A stretch of 64,000 nucleotides of DNA from Tenodera sinensis (lineage: Eukaryota > Arthropoda > Insecta > Mantodea > Mantidae). The notes beneath the pieces are model-generated. The model did not search any database. It saw nothing but the letters and a program-made list of their open reading frames with translations, and was not told the origin of the DNA. The stretch's first letter is position 1; each line of letters starts with the position of its first letter. The stretch lies in assembly GCA_030765045.1 (NCBI GenBank), contig CM060962.1, positions 212,066,031-212,130,030 of the forward strand, in the 5' to 3' direction. Positions 1 through 10,375 of the stretch are shown piece by piece. Position numbers and translations under genes: made by a program.

Positions 1-136
1 CTGCGCCAAATGCTGAAACACAGTTTTGTTAGATCTTTCTACAGGGTGGTTAAGTATGAAAATTAGATCACCTGTTTATTGCAGAATTTGCAGAAAGCCG
101 TTTTCCCATTTATAATCTGAAGCTTTCCTGGCGACG

Positions 137-1005
137 AACATATTCAAGACGTTCTCGGGCTTCGAGCCAAGTGTAGTGATGAAGAACCATCGACGTTTCG
201 GGGGTGTGCATCTCTCCCATCATTAGGATGATGAATGACTAACAGAATGACTAACGGTGTGTTGGTTGGTGTATCACAAACTAACACACACTGACTTCTA
301 TTTGAATGTTAGAAGTTTCCATCGTAAATCACAACGGGTCGGAGTTATAAACACTCAGAGCTACGGCCCACAGAGCTATGTCTATGTCCAATCGCAGCCA
401 TCTAAAGCAAAAATTACAGCACCTGAGGCACACTTTCGGCCATTTCCACCAGAGTCAAGGAACATGAACGGTCCATACGCTCAATGCAGCCTGAAAAGTC
501 AGGGCTGATAGAACACTGCTTTGAAAAAGACCACAGAGCTAACTTCAAAGACAGGACTATTGTAGCAAAATGGAATGTTTTTTGTCCATCTCCTCCGAGA
601 AGAGCACACTAAACTGGAAAGCTGGATTGCAGTTAAGTCCCTCCTGGAAATCAGCCTTAAAGTTGGAGATCGATCGGCTCAGAAAACACAGATTCCAACA
701 GAGTGTTGAACCAACCTCCAGATTAGATTTGGTGTTTTCTGCTCGGTCCATACTAGCGGACAGTACATATATTGCTCCTTTCACTCTGTTAGTCATTCAG
801 TAGAAGGTTTTACCCTGACCTGGCAAAAACCGGGGGGCGGTCTGCAAGATCTTCTGCAACCACAACCCTTCAGTGTTTATTGCCGTCGTCATCGTTAGTC
901 AATCGTCATCCTGATGATGGGACAGATGCACACTCCCGAAACGCCGATGGTTCTTCATCACTACACCTGGCTCGAAGCCCGAGAGCACCCTGAATACGTT
1001 TTCCC
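137..1005. repeat. Long inverted repeat pair (arms ~113 bp) enclosing ~640 bp
   Basis: Positions 137-250 and 893-1005 are reverse complements of each other with about ten mismatches; both arms contain CGAAGCCCGAG-like and CATCATCA/GATGATGG-like words and the run GTGATGAAGAACCATCG. The spacer shows only short ORFs with no recognisable product. The arms resemble the GATGATGG...CCGAAACG blocks that often sit near the 3' end of Penelope-like retroelements, so this may be two oppositely oriented element ends or one inverted-repeat element. The pairing is seen; the class is inference. Confidence 0.6.
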
Positions 1006-1945
1006 ATTGCTGATGAGTCCCGATATGTTCTGGACCCATTGCTGTATCAATGCACTTTTGGAAGATTTCACTTTAGGCATTTTGACACTTTATATTTTAG
1101 TTTATAGACACGCTCTTATAGACGGCAAAGACTGTACGTTGGCACTGTAGAAGGTCCATAGGAAGGAGAACTTTAAGAGGGTTGTTACAAACTCCTTTTG
1201 TATTGCAAAGTGCTGCTTTTGTTATGATTTTCCTTTTAAGTTGGAACATAGAAGTACATAGATAGCGCTGTATTCCACAGGAAATTGGTAATTACCTAGT
1301 CTCTTCCATATTTCACAGTAAAAGGTGCAATGAAAGCTCACTGTGACAGTGGTTGTAAAGACTTGGAACGTAATTAGCACAATGCCATTCTAGAGTGGTC
1401 AGGTAGTAGAAAAATTGTCATTTTCAGGCTAAAGCTCGTTATGAATACCTTATTGTACGGTTTATACACATTTACAAGCTGTTGACTCAAATGTTTCATT
1501 CATGTTTGATGCTCAAGGTCAGCCCATTATCTCATATTAAATCCTCTTTTGAATTTGCCCATCGTGTGCAAAAATGCTGCACTTCCTTGGGGTCAGCAAC
1601 GTGTTGGCCCAACTCTCAGCTTTTAGAAAGGCAATTTTAAAATATCCTTTTATGCCAAAATTACTGGCTCGTTCTGAAGTATGTCCAGGTATTTCTTATT
1701 TAGAGATGTACAGTGCTTCAGACTCCTGTTCAAAACTAAATTGATAATATATCGCGGTTTTATAACTTCTGTTTGTTACAATAAGGTATTTTTAGGTTTA
1801 AAAACCATTGGGGTAAAATAGGCACTTTTAGGTGCAATAAAACTTCCACAGAAGGTGTAATTTTGCATGAAACGTGAACAATATTGTTGGGATTTGATTC
1901 TTTCTTCAGAAATAAATAAGCATAAAACGTAAAATCCAAGGCCTA
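1006..1945. other. Unassigned AT-rich DNA
   Basis: No ORF with recognisable similarity, no repeat partner noticed elsewhere in the window, and no RNA gene seen. Confidence 0.5.
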
Positions 1946-2472
1946 CGTACGTATATGTGTTTTCCCATGGAGAAGATTTTTATGATATCCGTTTTACTAC
2001 ACATTTTTGTTCACATGGTTTCCTCTATTAACTTTCCTTTTACGTAATAATTTCACATTCCCTTCCCTACTCGCCCTTCAACATAAAATTCATACAATTT
2101 TCTATGACTGGAGTACAAATACTTCATATTACATTCACACGGTGTTCTCTACTCGCGTTTCTTTTTCAAAACACAATCGCATTTCTTTCTCTACTACCCC
2201 TTTTACAAAGAATTCATACAGTTTTGTATATGATTGACATAGAAATGCAGCGCCTTTTTTCACACAGCTTTCTCCACTTGGTTTTCTTCCTGTGATACTT
2301 GGGGACGTTCAACAGTGGCTTTGCACAGCGATTTCCCGGAGTTTTATTTTATTTATTTTGTTTATTTTTGGTTCTTGATAGTATTCAACGCAAGTCTAAC
2401 TGTTGCAGGGATAAAATAATCAAACCACGGGCAACGTTGTATATTTCAGCTAGTACCAAATATATTAGGAAT
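1946..2472 (+). mobile_element. R2 repeat copy (minisatellite-type, with 3' tail)
   Basis: Starts with a degraded head (CCATGGAGAAGATTTTTATG), followed by about two units containing TTCTCTACTCGC-type words and CATTCACA/CAATTCATACAA words, then a tail with GGGCAACGTTG and TATTTCAGCTAGTA. The same head, unit and tail order recurs near 5.1, 7.3, 9.6, 16.7 and 17.8-18.9 kb. Non-coding; the short ORFs inside are incidental. The tail GGGCAACGCxGxGTATTTCAGCTAGT is a widespread arthropod repeat end that I associate loosely with Helitron/Helentron-type elements. Confidence 0.6.
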
Positions 2473-2912
2473 GCGTTTACAATGAAGCAGTTACTTATAA
2501 TGTAACTGAAAACAATTGTAACCCTTGCTAAAATTGACCAAAACAGAAATCTGGTGGAATGGATAAAGCCGGTACACGCAATCGTATATTTATTTATATA
2601 TTGTAAATTTTAATAATTTTAAAACGACATTCATGTAATACGTTTTCTTATTACATTTTTATTTATAGTCGCTTTGACTACAGGATCTTATAACGAGTTC
2701 AAAAATTACATTACAATTAATACATGAAAAACAGGCAGTACAATAAAAACATATGTTATATATCTAAGTTTTACAACTGGTTAGAATTACAATGTTCCAC
2801 TTTTTATTAACTTGTTTTGAGCAATTAATTATTTAAGAGCATGAGTAACATAATTGTATAGAATTGTATAGAATGAAAGGAAATTCACTAACATTGAAAA
2901 ATACGTTCAATA
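2473..2912. other. Unassigned AT-rich spacer
   Basis: Very AT-rich, short homopolymer runs only; nothing recognised. Confidence 0.5.
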
Positions 2913-3110
2913 GCAGGCCCATGTGGTGTGGGAGTGGCGTGTCTGCATCACATTCATGAGGTCCGAAGTTCGAACCTCGGTTAGGGTGAGTTATCTGGAT
3001 AAGAGTTTTCCGAAGTTTCCGAAGCTTATCCTGAGGAGATGAATGTAGGGCAACTTAGGCCTTAGGGACCTCGAGCTCATTTGAGCATCATTTTACCAAT
3101 TTCATTCATT
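2913..3110 (+). mobile_element. tRNA-headed SINE copy
   Basis: A B-box-like GAAGTTCGAACCTCGG follows a possible A-box region (GTGGGAGTGGCGTG) at about the right spacing, as in a tRNA-derived promoter. The body continues into a non-tRNA part (TTTCCGAAG repeated, CTTAGGGACC). No poly(A) is preserved. Assigned as a SINE rather than a tRNA because the cloverleaf arms do not pair and there is a long unrelated 3' body. Confidence 0.45.
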
Positions 3111-3154
3111 CGTCATTCAATATGACATATAACGTCGGAGAGCGTTAATACACA

Positions 3155-3240
3155 GAAAAAAGTCTGATGTGTTACACTCACACACTTTCGCTGCTCTTGT
3201 GCAAATTAACTTCTCTTTTCCTATTCCTCTATACAAATGT
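3155..3240 (+). mobile_element. R1 repeat, 5' head fragment
   Basis: Begins TCTGATGTGTTACACTCACA and continues with a diverged version of the R1 head (CTTTCGCTGCTCTTGTGC, CTATTCCTCTATACA). It breaks off after about 85 bp. It is recognised by comparison with the complete copies at 20.5, 51.7 and 60.8 kb. Confidence 0.55.
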
Positions 3241-4120
3241 AAGCAAATACCTAGAAAAAAACACATTTTTGAACCATTTCTAAAGGTGCTAACGAACTTC
3301 CCGCCTTGAAGTGAAATTAGCTGCCAAGTTAGTGACAATCTTAATATCATATGATGCAGCGCGAACGCCCAAGTGAAGAATAGACAAGCGCGCTTCGTCA
3401 TTGACTATGGATTTCAGAACTACTACCTGCCGGGGGATTGATCCTTGCCTTTTGCATGTTTATTTTCTCAAACACAAAATTAACAAACATGTTTAATTCT
3501 CTACAGCAATTTATCAGGAATGGAGAATAGGATGAAGACACATTGCTAGAAATTAGGAACATGGCAACGTTGTGTAGTGCTTGTAAATAAACGACGTGGC
3601 AAACCTTGCTGGGTGCAAAGATTGTTTCACCCACCAGTAATCTACAACCGCGTTCTCGTCTGTGAAATGTATCATTAATTGCATTATTCCCTAGTATCCA
3701 AAGCTTGTAACAATGCATTTTATGACCATTAAAACCGTATTTTACACTATTACACCGTATATATTTAATATGGTAATAGTTCACGAAATTTATAGAGATG
3801 CTTTTGAATGTGAATATTTAAAGGGAAATATTACTTTCGGGACGAATGATTGACAATTGAAGTAGGCGTGTTGCCTGCTTTATTTTCACCAGTTGCAATT
3901 AATGTCTTATAAAGCATTCGGCTGTAAAATTGCAATCATACTGCAGCATTCATAAGATGGTGGGAAAAGTTACAACGGTATTTGGAATAAAAATATCTAA
4001 AGAAGCAATTTTATCTGAATAGATTCCATTAGTTCGTATAATTATATATTTCACGCGGGTTATATAAATAATCATGTTTCTATTTAAGAAAGAAAAGGGG
4101 AAATAAAAAACGTAATATTA
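3241..4120. other. Unassigned DNA
   Basis: Two minus-strand ORFs of 94 and 128 codons occur here, but their composition is unremarkable and I recognise no domain. Treated as chance. Confidence 0.4.
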
Positions 4121-4195
4121 AGCGGGATTCGAACCAACGTTACCCCACGCTGTTCATTTGAACGAACACGCGTTAGCCAGTTCCACTACAGCGAA
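4121..4195 (-). repeat. tRNA-like sequence (SINE head or tRNA pseudogene)
   Basis: On the minus strand, GTGGAACTGGCTAACG gives an A-box-like stretch and GGTTCGAATCCCGC an exact B-box form, about 45 bp apart. The acceptor stem ends do not pair well, so I do not call a functional tRNA. No long SINE body was recognised on its 3' side (lower coordinates). Confidence 0.45.
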
Positions 4196-5125
4196 TACAC
4201 GAAGTTAGCTTCGTTGATTAAACATACATCAATAAGTATAGCATCCAACACTAGACTCAATTTTAGTTCTAGCCTACAAGTTAATAGAAACACCATAAGA
4301 ACATGTTTTCTGCAGGTGCGGTGAAGTTGAATCTGGAATATGTGCCCGTTAATGTAGAAAGATTGCTGAAATATTGCTTTTCAAACCTACGAGGTGAGTG
4401 GCTGCCATGTGTTCCGAACAGCAACGGAAGCGTATGACTAATTTAATTCTCATTCCAGGTCTCACTGAAGTTGAGTATTTACTTTTGTAAAATATAGTAC
4501 CTATGCGTTAATGTCCAGTATATTAAAAATGCGTTCTTAACAGTAAAGCCTTTATAAAATGTGCAGTTTGCTGTGTTTGGTCACTGAAATGGATTCGAGT
4601 AGAATTTGGCAATACTCATTAATTTGTAACTTATTTCATTTGTTTAGGCGTGTATGCGTTACATTCACTTTAATTTTTTCTGTCCATTATCACTTATTTC
4701 GATGTAACTTCTACAAATTACTCCAACGAAATCTTATTTTTCTATTTAATTCAGCTTAACTGAGATAAAACTCGGCAAAAATAGTTTAAATATACCGTTT
4801 CTTGTAGATACAAGGAAGACAGAGGAAACCGAACTGAAAGTCAGATGCCTAAACGTGACTCGCTATATACTGGCGTTGAAACTCCATACTCTTTACATGA
4901 TGTGGCTATTTGGGGGTTTAAATAAATAAAAAATATTGGAAATTTCAAACTAATAGTAGCAAATATCTCACAAATGGCTGATGACACAAAAGCTGTATGA
5001 AACAGCTGGTGTGTTTTAAACATATTTATTTACATTTTTGGTGCAGTTTGTGTTTGTCTCTCATGCTTTATGTATAAATGTATATGTGTCATTTATGCTT
5101 ACCTAAACCACTTGATCAAACACCG
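4196..5125. other. Unassigned AT-rich DNA
   Basis: No recognisable coding sequence or repeat match within the window. Confidence 0.45.
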
Positions 5126-5385
5126 CGACATTCGGCACGTATAGGCATTTTTATGGAGAAGATTTCTGTGCTATCAATTTTACTATGCAATATATTGGTT
5201 TCGTCTTAGGTAACATACACACATGTCCTTCTGTACTCGTTCTTCTACACACAGTTCATAGAATCTCCTATGATTGAAATAGAAATCTAACGTACTACAT
5301 TCGCATGGTTTTCGCTACTCGCTTTACTTTTACGTAACATACACATATCCTTCTCTACTCGTTCTTCAACATATAAAGTGCCTGC
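5126..5385 (+). mobile_element. R2 repeat fragment (head plus two units)
   Basis: Head words GGCATTTTTATGGAGAAGAT and TTTTACTATGCAA are followed by two units with CTTCTACTCG/CTTCTCTACTCG and GACTGAAATAGAAAT-type sequence. The 3' tail is missing; at about 5386 the sequence switches directly to a foldback arm. Confidence 0.55.
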
Positions 5386-5700
5386 ACTTTACAATCTGTA
5401 ATCCTTAATGTTAGACCATAGCACCATATACAGGAGTGAATTTATTCCCTGGAAAATAAAGATCCTGTAAGTAAAGTGACACCATTTCTGTTGTTTATAC
5501 TGTTGTTGTCTATTATCACGGACTAAACACGCTAGTTCAACTGCCTCTGCCTCTGCCGTCCCTATGGCTAGAATTGCCTGTGACGTTCTGCAACTGTTTT
5601 AACGCACGATGGGATATCTGCTTACACCGATGACGGTTGAAGTGGGCCACTGGTGTGTATATATATCGTGTGAGTCTTCTCATCCTGTGGATTGAGAAGT
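5386..5700 (+). repeat. Single arm of the foldback element
   Basis: About 315 bp matching, with scattered differences, the right arm of the foldback at 6551-7316. Shared words in order are TTATTCCCTGGAAAA, CTTGTAAGTAAAGTG-like, TTTTAACGCACGA and TATCTGCTTAC-like. It ends GTGTGAGTCTTCTCATCCTG, the reverse complement of the word at the left edge of the foldback (6548-6563), which probably marks the element terminus. No opposing arm is visible. Confidence 0.65.
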
Positions 5701-5810
5701 TATGCACTCCCGGCGTTTTACAGACTATGCCGTAAACACAGTCCACCCCATCGTGTAGTATCAGTTTCGCCCGAAATGTCTGCTTTGCACCGCTATATGT
5801 GTAAAGTCAA

Positions 5811-5885
5811 CTGCTCTCGTAGCGCAACAGTACGCGCTGGTCTTCAGTAGTAAAGGTCTCAGGTTCAAATAGCGCTACTTGAAGG
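5811..5885 (+). repeat. tRNA-like sequence (SINE head)
   Basis: CTCGTAGCGCAACAGTACGC (A-box-like) and TCTCAGGTTCAAATAGC (B-box-like) at tRNA-like spacing. The terminal stems do not pair, so it is read as a SINE head or old tRNA-derived sequence. Confidence 0.4.
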
Positions 5886-6547
5886 TACTTCTTATTGTTT
5901 AGTAACTTCAACGAGAACTGATAGTTTGGCATGAAAGTGTCCTTTCAGTTTATTTGTTTAATTGCGTGAATTGCATGACAACACAAAGCGTTATTTGTTA
6001 GAATATGCTTTAATAAACATCATAAATAAATGCATAATAACATTGTAATTATAACTTACAAATATGAGGCATCATTACATAATATTTAACTATTTGAAGC
6101 CATCCTTTCGTACAAACGAAAGCCAACAAATTGTTCTTAGAGTTTACAAAATGCTGTACGTACATAGAAACTAGATAACGTTTGCAAGCCCATATTATGA
6201 CCGTTGAGGACCTCTGTTGCTCCCAAAGTAAGTGCAGAGTGAGCACCAACGGTTGAAACTTCGTATTCAGAGGCAAATCCACATTCTATTGCACTCGGAA
6301 AGAACACACAATTTACTAGAACGTTCTCGAAACGTAAACAAAAGTACATAGAAGCCTCATTTATTCGCAAGCGTGATTTCAGCTTTCGACCTTCACCATG
6401 ACATTTCAGCACATAACCACTGGGAAACTAGGGCGCGTTAAAAACGAGCACCACTGTACCCCTAATCAGCGGGCTGGTGAATGCCGTGTCGGCACCTGCA
6501 TTTCGCACCGTCTGTAAAATGCAGGGTTATGTAGTTACCAATCCGCA
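5886..6547. other. Unassigned DNA
   Basis: Two overlapping minus-strand ORFs of 77 and 91 codons lie here but show no recognised domain. Nothing else supported. Confidence 0.4.
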
Positions 6548-7316
6548 GGATGAGAAGACTCACCCGGTAAATATACCAGGTGGACCTCTCCAACCGGCCC
6601 TCGGGTAAGTAGATAACCCTTTGTGCGTTAAAAAAGTTGCAGGAATAACGGGGGTAAATCCAGTCAGTGGCGTGCGTGAACTTTGTTCCGCTTGTAAAAG
6701 AAGCGGGTGGAATGCCAGCCTAGTGAGTCTAGCGCGTAATAATAGACAAGAATAGTCTAAGGATATTTTCCACTTCACTTACGGGACTTTTATTTTCCAG
6801 AGAATAAACTCATGCCTGTATATGGTGCTTTTGTCTAACATTACGGATAACAGATTGTAAATTGCCATAACGAAACACATGCAAACGTGAGGGTGCGTAA
6901 TGTTTCAAATAACAATAATAACTAAAAATAATAAAATACAACAATAACATTAATAAGAAACAAAGAAATGCCAATGAAACATTACTCGCCCTCATGTTTG
7001 CATGAATTTTGTTACGGAAATTTACAATCAGTGATTAATCCGTAATGTTAGACAAAAGCAGCATATACAGGATGAGTTTATTCCCTGGAAAAGAAAGTCT
7101 TGTAAGTAAAGTGGAAAATATTCTAAGACTATTCTTGTCTATTATTACGCGCTACATACGCTAGGCTGGCATTCCACCCGCTTCTTTTACAAGGAGAACA
7201 AAGTTGACGCACGCCATTGACTGGATTTACCCGTAATTTCTGCAACTCTTTTAACGCACGAAGGGTTATCTACTTACCCGAGGGCTGGCTGGAGTGGGGC
7301 TCCTGGTATATATATA
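6548..7316. mobile_element. Foldback element: two ~340-bp inverted arms, 66-bp AT loop
   Basis: The stretch 6568-6908 is the reverse complement of 6975-7316 with roughly 90% identity by eye. Both arms contain CCCTCGGGTAAGTAGATAAC, AGCGGGTGGAATGCCAGCCT and AATAGACAAGAATAGTCT in matching order. The loop 6909-6974 is AAT/AAC-rich. The left edge carries CAGGATGAGAAGACTCAC, found in reverse at the end of the single-arm copy near 5.7 kb. There is no coding capacity. Long arms with a tiny loop fit the foldback class of DNA elements; a transposase source is not visible. Confidence 0.8.
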
Positions 7317-7470
7317 AAATGGATGCTCGTATTATGAGGTTGATAAACTGTCTACATATGTTGACCAATCACCATGAAAATTGCCACATCTAGGTATTTT
7401 CTAATGGAGGATTTTATGTTAACCATTTTACTATGCAACGTATTTAGTTCATGCATTTGCATGTTTTTTC
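7310..7470 (+). mobile_element. R2 repeat, 5' head fragment
   Basis: Begins TATAAAATGGATG, then TTGACCAATCACCATGAAAA, TAATGGAGGATTTTATG and TTTTACTATGCAACGTAT. This is the fullest R2 head in the window and abuts the foldback element directly. The next segment is not an R2 unit, so the copy is truncated. Confidence 0.55.
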
Positions 7471-7589
7471 ATAGGGGTTAAAAATGTATGTTTTTAAATT
7501 ATGTGCACGAATTATGGAATTTCAGTTATTTGGACGTAATTTTATGGTGAATATAACTGCATATTTTCTTGATTTTGATAAATGCATAA

Positions 7590-7840
7590 TATTTCAATAT
7601 TATAGCCCCTATACTGCATATTTTAATGGTTATTATGGTTTTTTTATTATTTTTTCCATCTGGATAATATTTATCATATTGGTAGTATTGCACATGATGA
7701 TACAACTCACAAAGATATCAATATTATAGCCCCACTCTTGCATATTTAATGATTTTTATGTTTTTTTATTATCTTTTCCCAACTGTATAATATTTTTCAT
7801 ATTGGTAGTAGTGCACATGATAATACAGCTCGCGAGGTGG
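7590..7840. repeat. Tandem duplication, two ~125-bp units
   Basis: Two adjacent units both read CAATATTATAGCCCC, then GCATATTTTAATG-like, a T-rich stretch with TTTTTTTATTAT, CATATTGGTAGTA, and GTGCACATGATGATACA or GTGCACATGATAATACA. They lie just upstream of the hAT transposase relic and could be subterminal repeats of that element; that link is inference. Confidence 0.65.
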
Positions 7841-8039
7841 CGAGAACTAATGCTGAGTCATGTTGTGATGAAGTGAATCCCCTGTTTCCATCCTTTCATT
7901 ATGTGCATGTGCGTAGAGAATAATCAGTGTGTTATCTGAGACGTTTATGTTAACAAAGATAAAGTGCAGGTCAATGCTTGCTTGCCCACCAGTTGTTGCA
8001 CCGTGGTTTTCAAACCTAAGTGTTGTGAACTGGAGCGTG

Positions 8040-9435
8040 TGAGTAAAATGTAGGAAGTGAGAAAAGATTTCAAATAGTTCAGCACATAGACCAGCAAAGC
8101 AATAGGAGAATTTAATCCGAAAATTTGCAAACAAAGAACCTGTTCAAAAACAGCTAGTAGAGTGTTTAGGAAGTAAGTAGGGTTACTGAAATTTCCTATG
8201 ACTTGTGCCAAGCATTTTTAGCTGCTGATATTCCCTTGTTCAAAATTAATAAACCGACATTTAAAAACTTTCTTGTCAAGTGCACTAGACAATATGCGCC
8301 TGGAGAAAGTGCACTGCGTAAGACTTACGTAGGACATTGGTACAGTAACGTACTGTCAAATATACAAAATGAATCAGCGGATCAGTTTGTGTGGTTGTCT
8401 GTTGATGAAATCCCTGATTCTGAGCGCCATTCTACTGCTAATATAATCGTGGGTGCTTTAAATAATGAACAAAAGACTGCACCTTATCTTCTTAATGTGT
8501 GCGAATTGTCTGCCACTGACAATGTAACTGTGACCCAGTTTGTGATGGACTCTTTGAAATTACTATGGCCATGTGGAATCAAATACAACCGGTTACTTTT
8601 ATTTGTTACTGATGCAGGTCCTTATATGGTAAAACCAGGACAAACTCGGAAAGGTATTTTTCCTAACTTAATTCATATAACTTGTTTGGCACACGCTCTT
8701 CATCGCATTTCTGGGATAATACGTGATTCTTTCCTATTGGTAGAGTTGTGTCCAGTACAAAGAGAATTTTTGTTAAATCTCCTTAAGAAGTTAAGATGTT
8801 TAGATCAAGAGGCGCCTAATATACGGCTTCCTCCTGCACCAGTGTTAACTCGATGGGGAACATGGGTCGATGAGGTTTTATATTATGCTGAGCACATAGA
8901 AATAGTCGAAGAAGTTGTTAATACATTGGACTCAAAAGATGCTTCATCAATAGAAACTGTGCAAAATATTCTGTCAGGCACTGGATTAAAAGAGGATCTA
9001 GTTTCATATCTGCCCATTTTCCTTACTTACCAACAGCCATAACGGCATTGGAAACTGTAGGATCTCCTTTGCATGAATCACTTACTGTCTTTGAAAAAAA
9101 CAATGCGATCTAAGTTCGGTTCCTGGTAGCATAGGAAAAAAAGTGAAAGAAAAAGTGAATTATGTAATTTCAAAAAATTCTGGTTATCAACAGATGTGCG
9201 ATATTCGAGACATCCTCAAAAGGAAACCATCTGTCATACCAAGACACTTCACTCTCTCTGTGAAGCAGTTAACATCATTTAAATATGCCCCGATAACATG
9301 TTGTGACGTGGAAAGAAGTTTTTCACGTTACAAAAGTGTTTTGCCAGACAATAGACGATGTGTTACAGTTGAAAATTTGTGCAAAGTGTTGCTTGTGAAC
9401 TGCAATTTAGCAGCGGGACCACTTCTGCTTCAACC
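8040..9435 (+). pseudogene. hAT-family transposase relic (CGGBP1-like group)
   Basis: hAT transposases cut and paste elements through an RNase H-like D-D-E core and dimerise through a C-terminal region. The main open stretch (8203-9042, 279 codons) begins with the family-typical FLAADIPLFKINKPTFKNFL. It keeps SVDEIPD (Asp68, where related proteins have VDETTD), the LLLFVTDAGPYMVK block (Asp137) and CLAHALHR. A frameshift between about 9040 and 9143 separates it from a second stretch (to 9517) holding the dimerisation block FKYAPITCCDVERSFSRYKS. Upstream, 8070-8200 shows a degraded N-terminal region (VQHIDQQSNRR) with several stops; the BED finger is unrecognisable. At least two frame breaks make it inactive. 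The family call is from remembered landmarks and is firm; the subgroup is less certain. Confidence 0.85.
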
Positions 9436-9582
9436 TCTAAGGAATAAGGTAACTTTATTATTTATACTAACTTGTCTTGTATACTGCAAAGGGACATTAC
9501 TTGTTTTAATTAAATAGTGCATATTTCTTGGCATATTTTCAAGTTTTTAAGAGCATATTGGCATTCATATTTCAGTGTTTTT

Positions 9583-9606
9583 AGGGCATGAACTTCCGAG
9601 CCCTAG
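9583..9606. other. Candidate 3' terminal inverted repeat of the hAT element
   Basis: AGGGCATGAACTTCCGAGCC followed by CTAG lies about 70 bp after the transposase frame; reversed it starts CTAGGGCTCGGAAGTTCATG, a plausible hAT terminus. At the 5' side only AGTTCATGC at 7446-7454 matches, so the left end is not established and no 8-bp duplication was found. Confidence 0.3.
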
Positions 9607-9639
9607 TTATTATATTTTTTTCTTCTCATTCTTCTATTG

Positions 9640-9975
9640 CAAAACGCAACTACACTTTTTTCTCCACTCCCTCTTCTACAAACAATTCACACAATTTTCT
9701 GTATGATTGAAATAGAAAAGCAACGTATTACATTCACACGGCTATCCCTACTCACTTTTGTTCCTTTAGTATTTGGGATTCTTTAACAGTGCGTGCTTTA
9801 ATTTATGTATTATGTTTACTTTTTGTTGCTTATAGTATCCCAAGAGTTTAACCCTTTCTTTAAGCGTAGGTATTAATATTTTTAAAATGTTTCCAAAGAA
9901 ACAAAGGCTATTGGGCAAGTGCAACCTGAAGTTTTAGTGACAAATCGTTAAACCATGGGCAACGCCAGTATGTTT
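9640..9975 (+). mobile_element. R2 repeat fragment with tail
   Basis: One unit (ACTCCCTCTTCTACAAACAA, TGATTGAAATAGAAAAGCAA) followed by the tail (TTCTTTAACAGTGCG..., AAACCATGGGCAACGCCAG). The tail end is overrun at about 9975 by an R1 fragment. Confidence 0.5.
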
Positions 9976-9984
9976 TATGTATAA

Positions 9985-10168
9985 TGCTGTATTAATCAAA
10001 ATTGTTGGAATCATTTTAGAGACAATAAACAAATATAGAAACATTTTCCATGTAAAGGGTATTTGGAATTGGGATTTGTATAATTGGAAGTTACTGAAGT
10101 TAAATATAAAGCTTGGTGTTTGTTCGAGTTTTCGTTTTTGAGTTATGCTGTTCACAAACATATCTACA

Positions 10169-10234
<66 letters not shown>

Positions 10235-10375
10235 CACTGACATTTTCTAAAAATGCTTCATCTATTCAAGGAGCGTCAAAACACCGGTCTCTCCTCAAAT
10301 ATAGATATCGAAATTTTAGGTGGAGAACACCTTTTGTACTTACTGGGTGGGTACGTGGTACGGAAAGGAAATAGA
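9985..10375 (+). mobile_element. R1 repeat, 5'-truncated copy with (CA)n core
   Basis: Contains the R1 3' half: TTAATCAAAATTGTTGGA, ATTTTCCATGTAAAGGGTA, GAGTTTTCGTTTTTGAGTTA, GTTCACA, a (CA)n tract of about 60 bp at 10171-10232, then TTTCTAAAAATGCTT and ATCGAAATTTTAGGTGGA. Both ORFs rich in Thr-His or Val-Cys here are products of the dinucleotide tract. Confidence 0.65.

Noticed and set aside
3398..3784. 128-codon minus-strand ORF as a gene
   Set aside because: No recognised domain, ordinary composition, and AT-rich DNA of this length yields such ORFs by chance.
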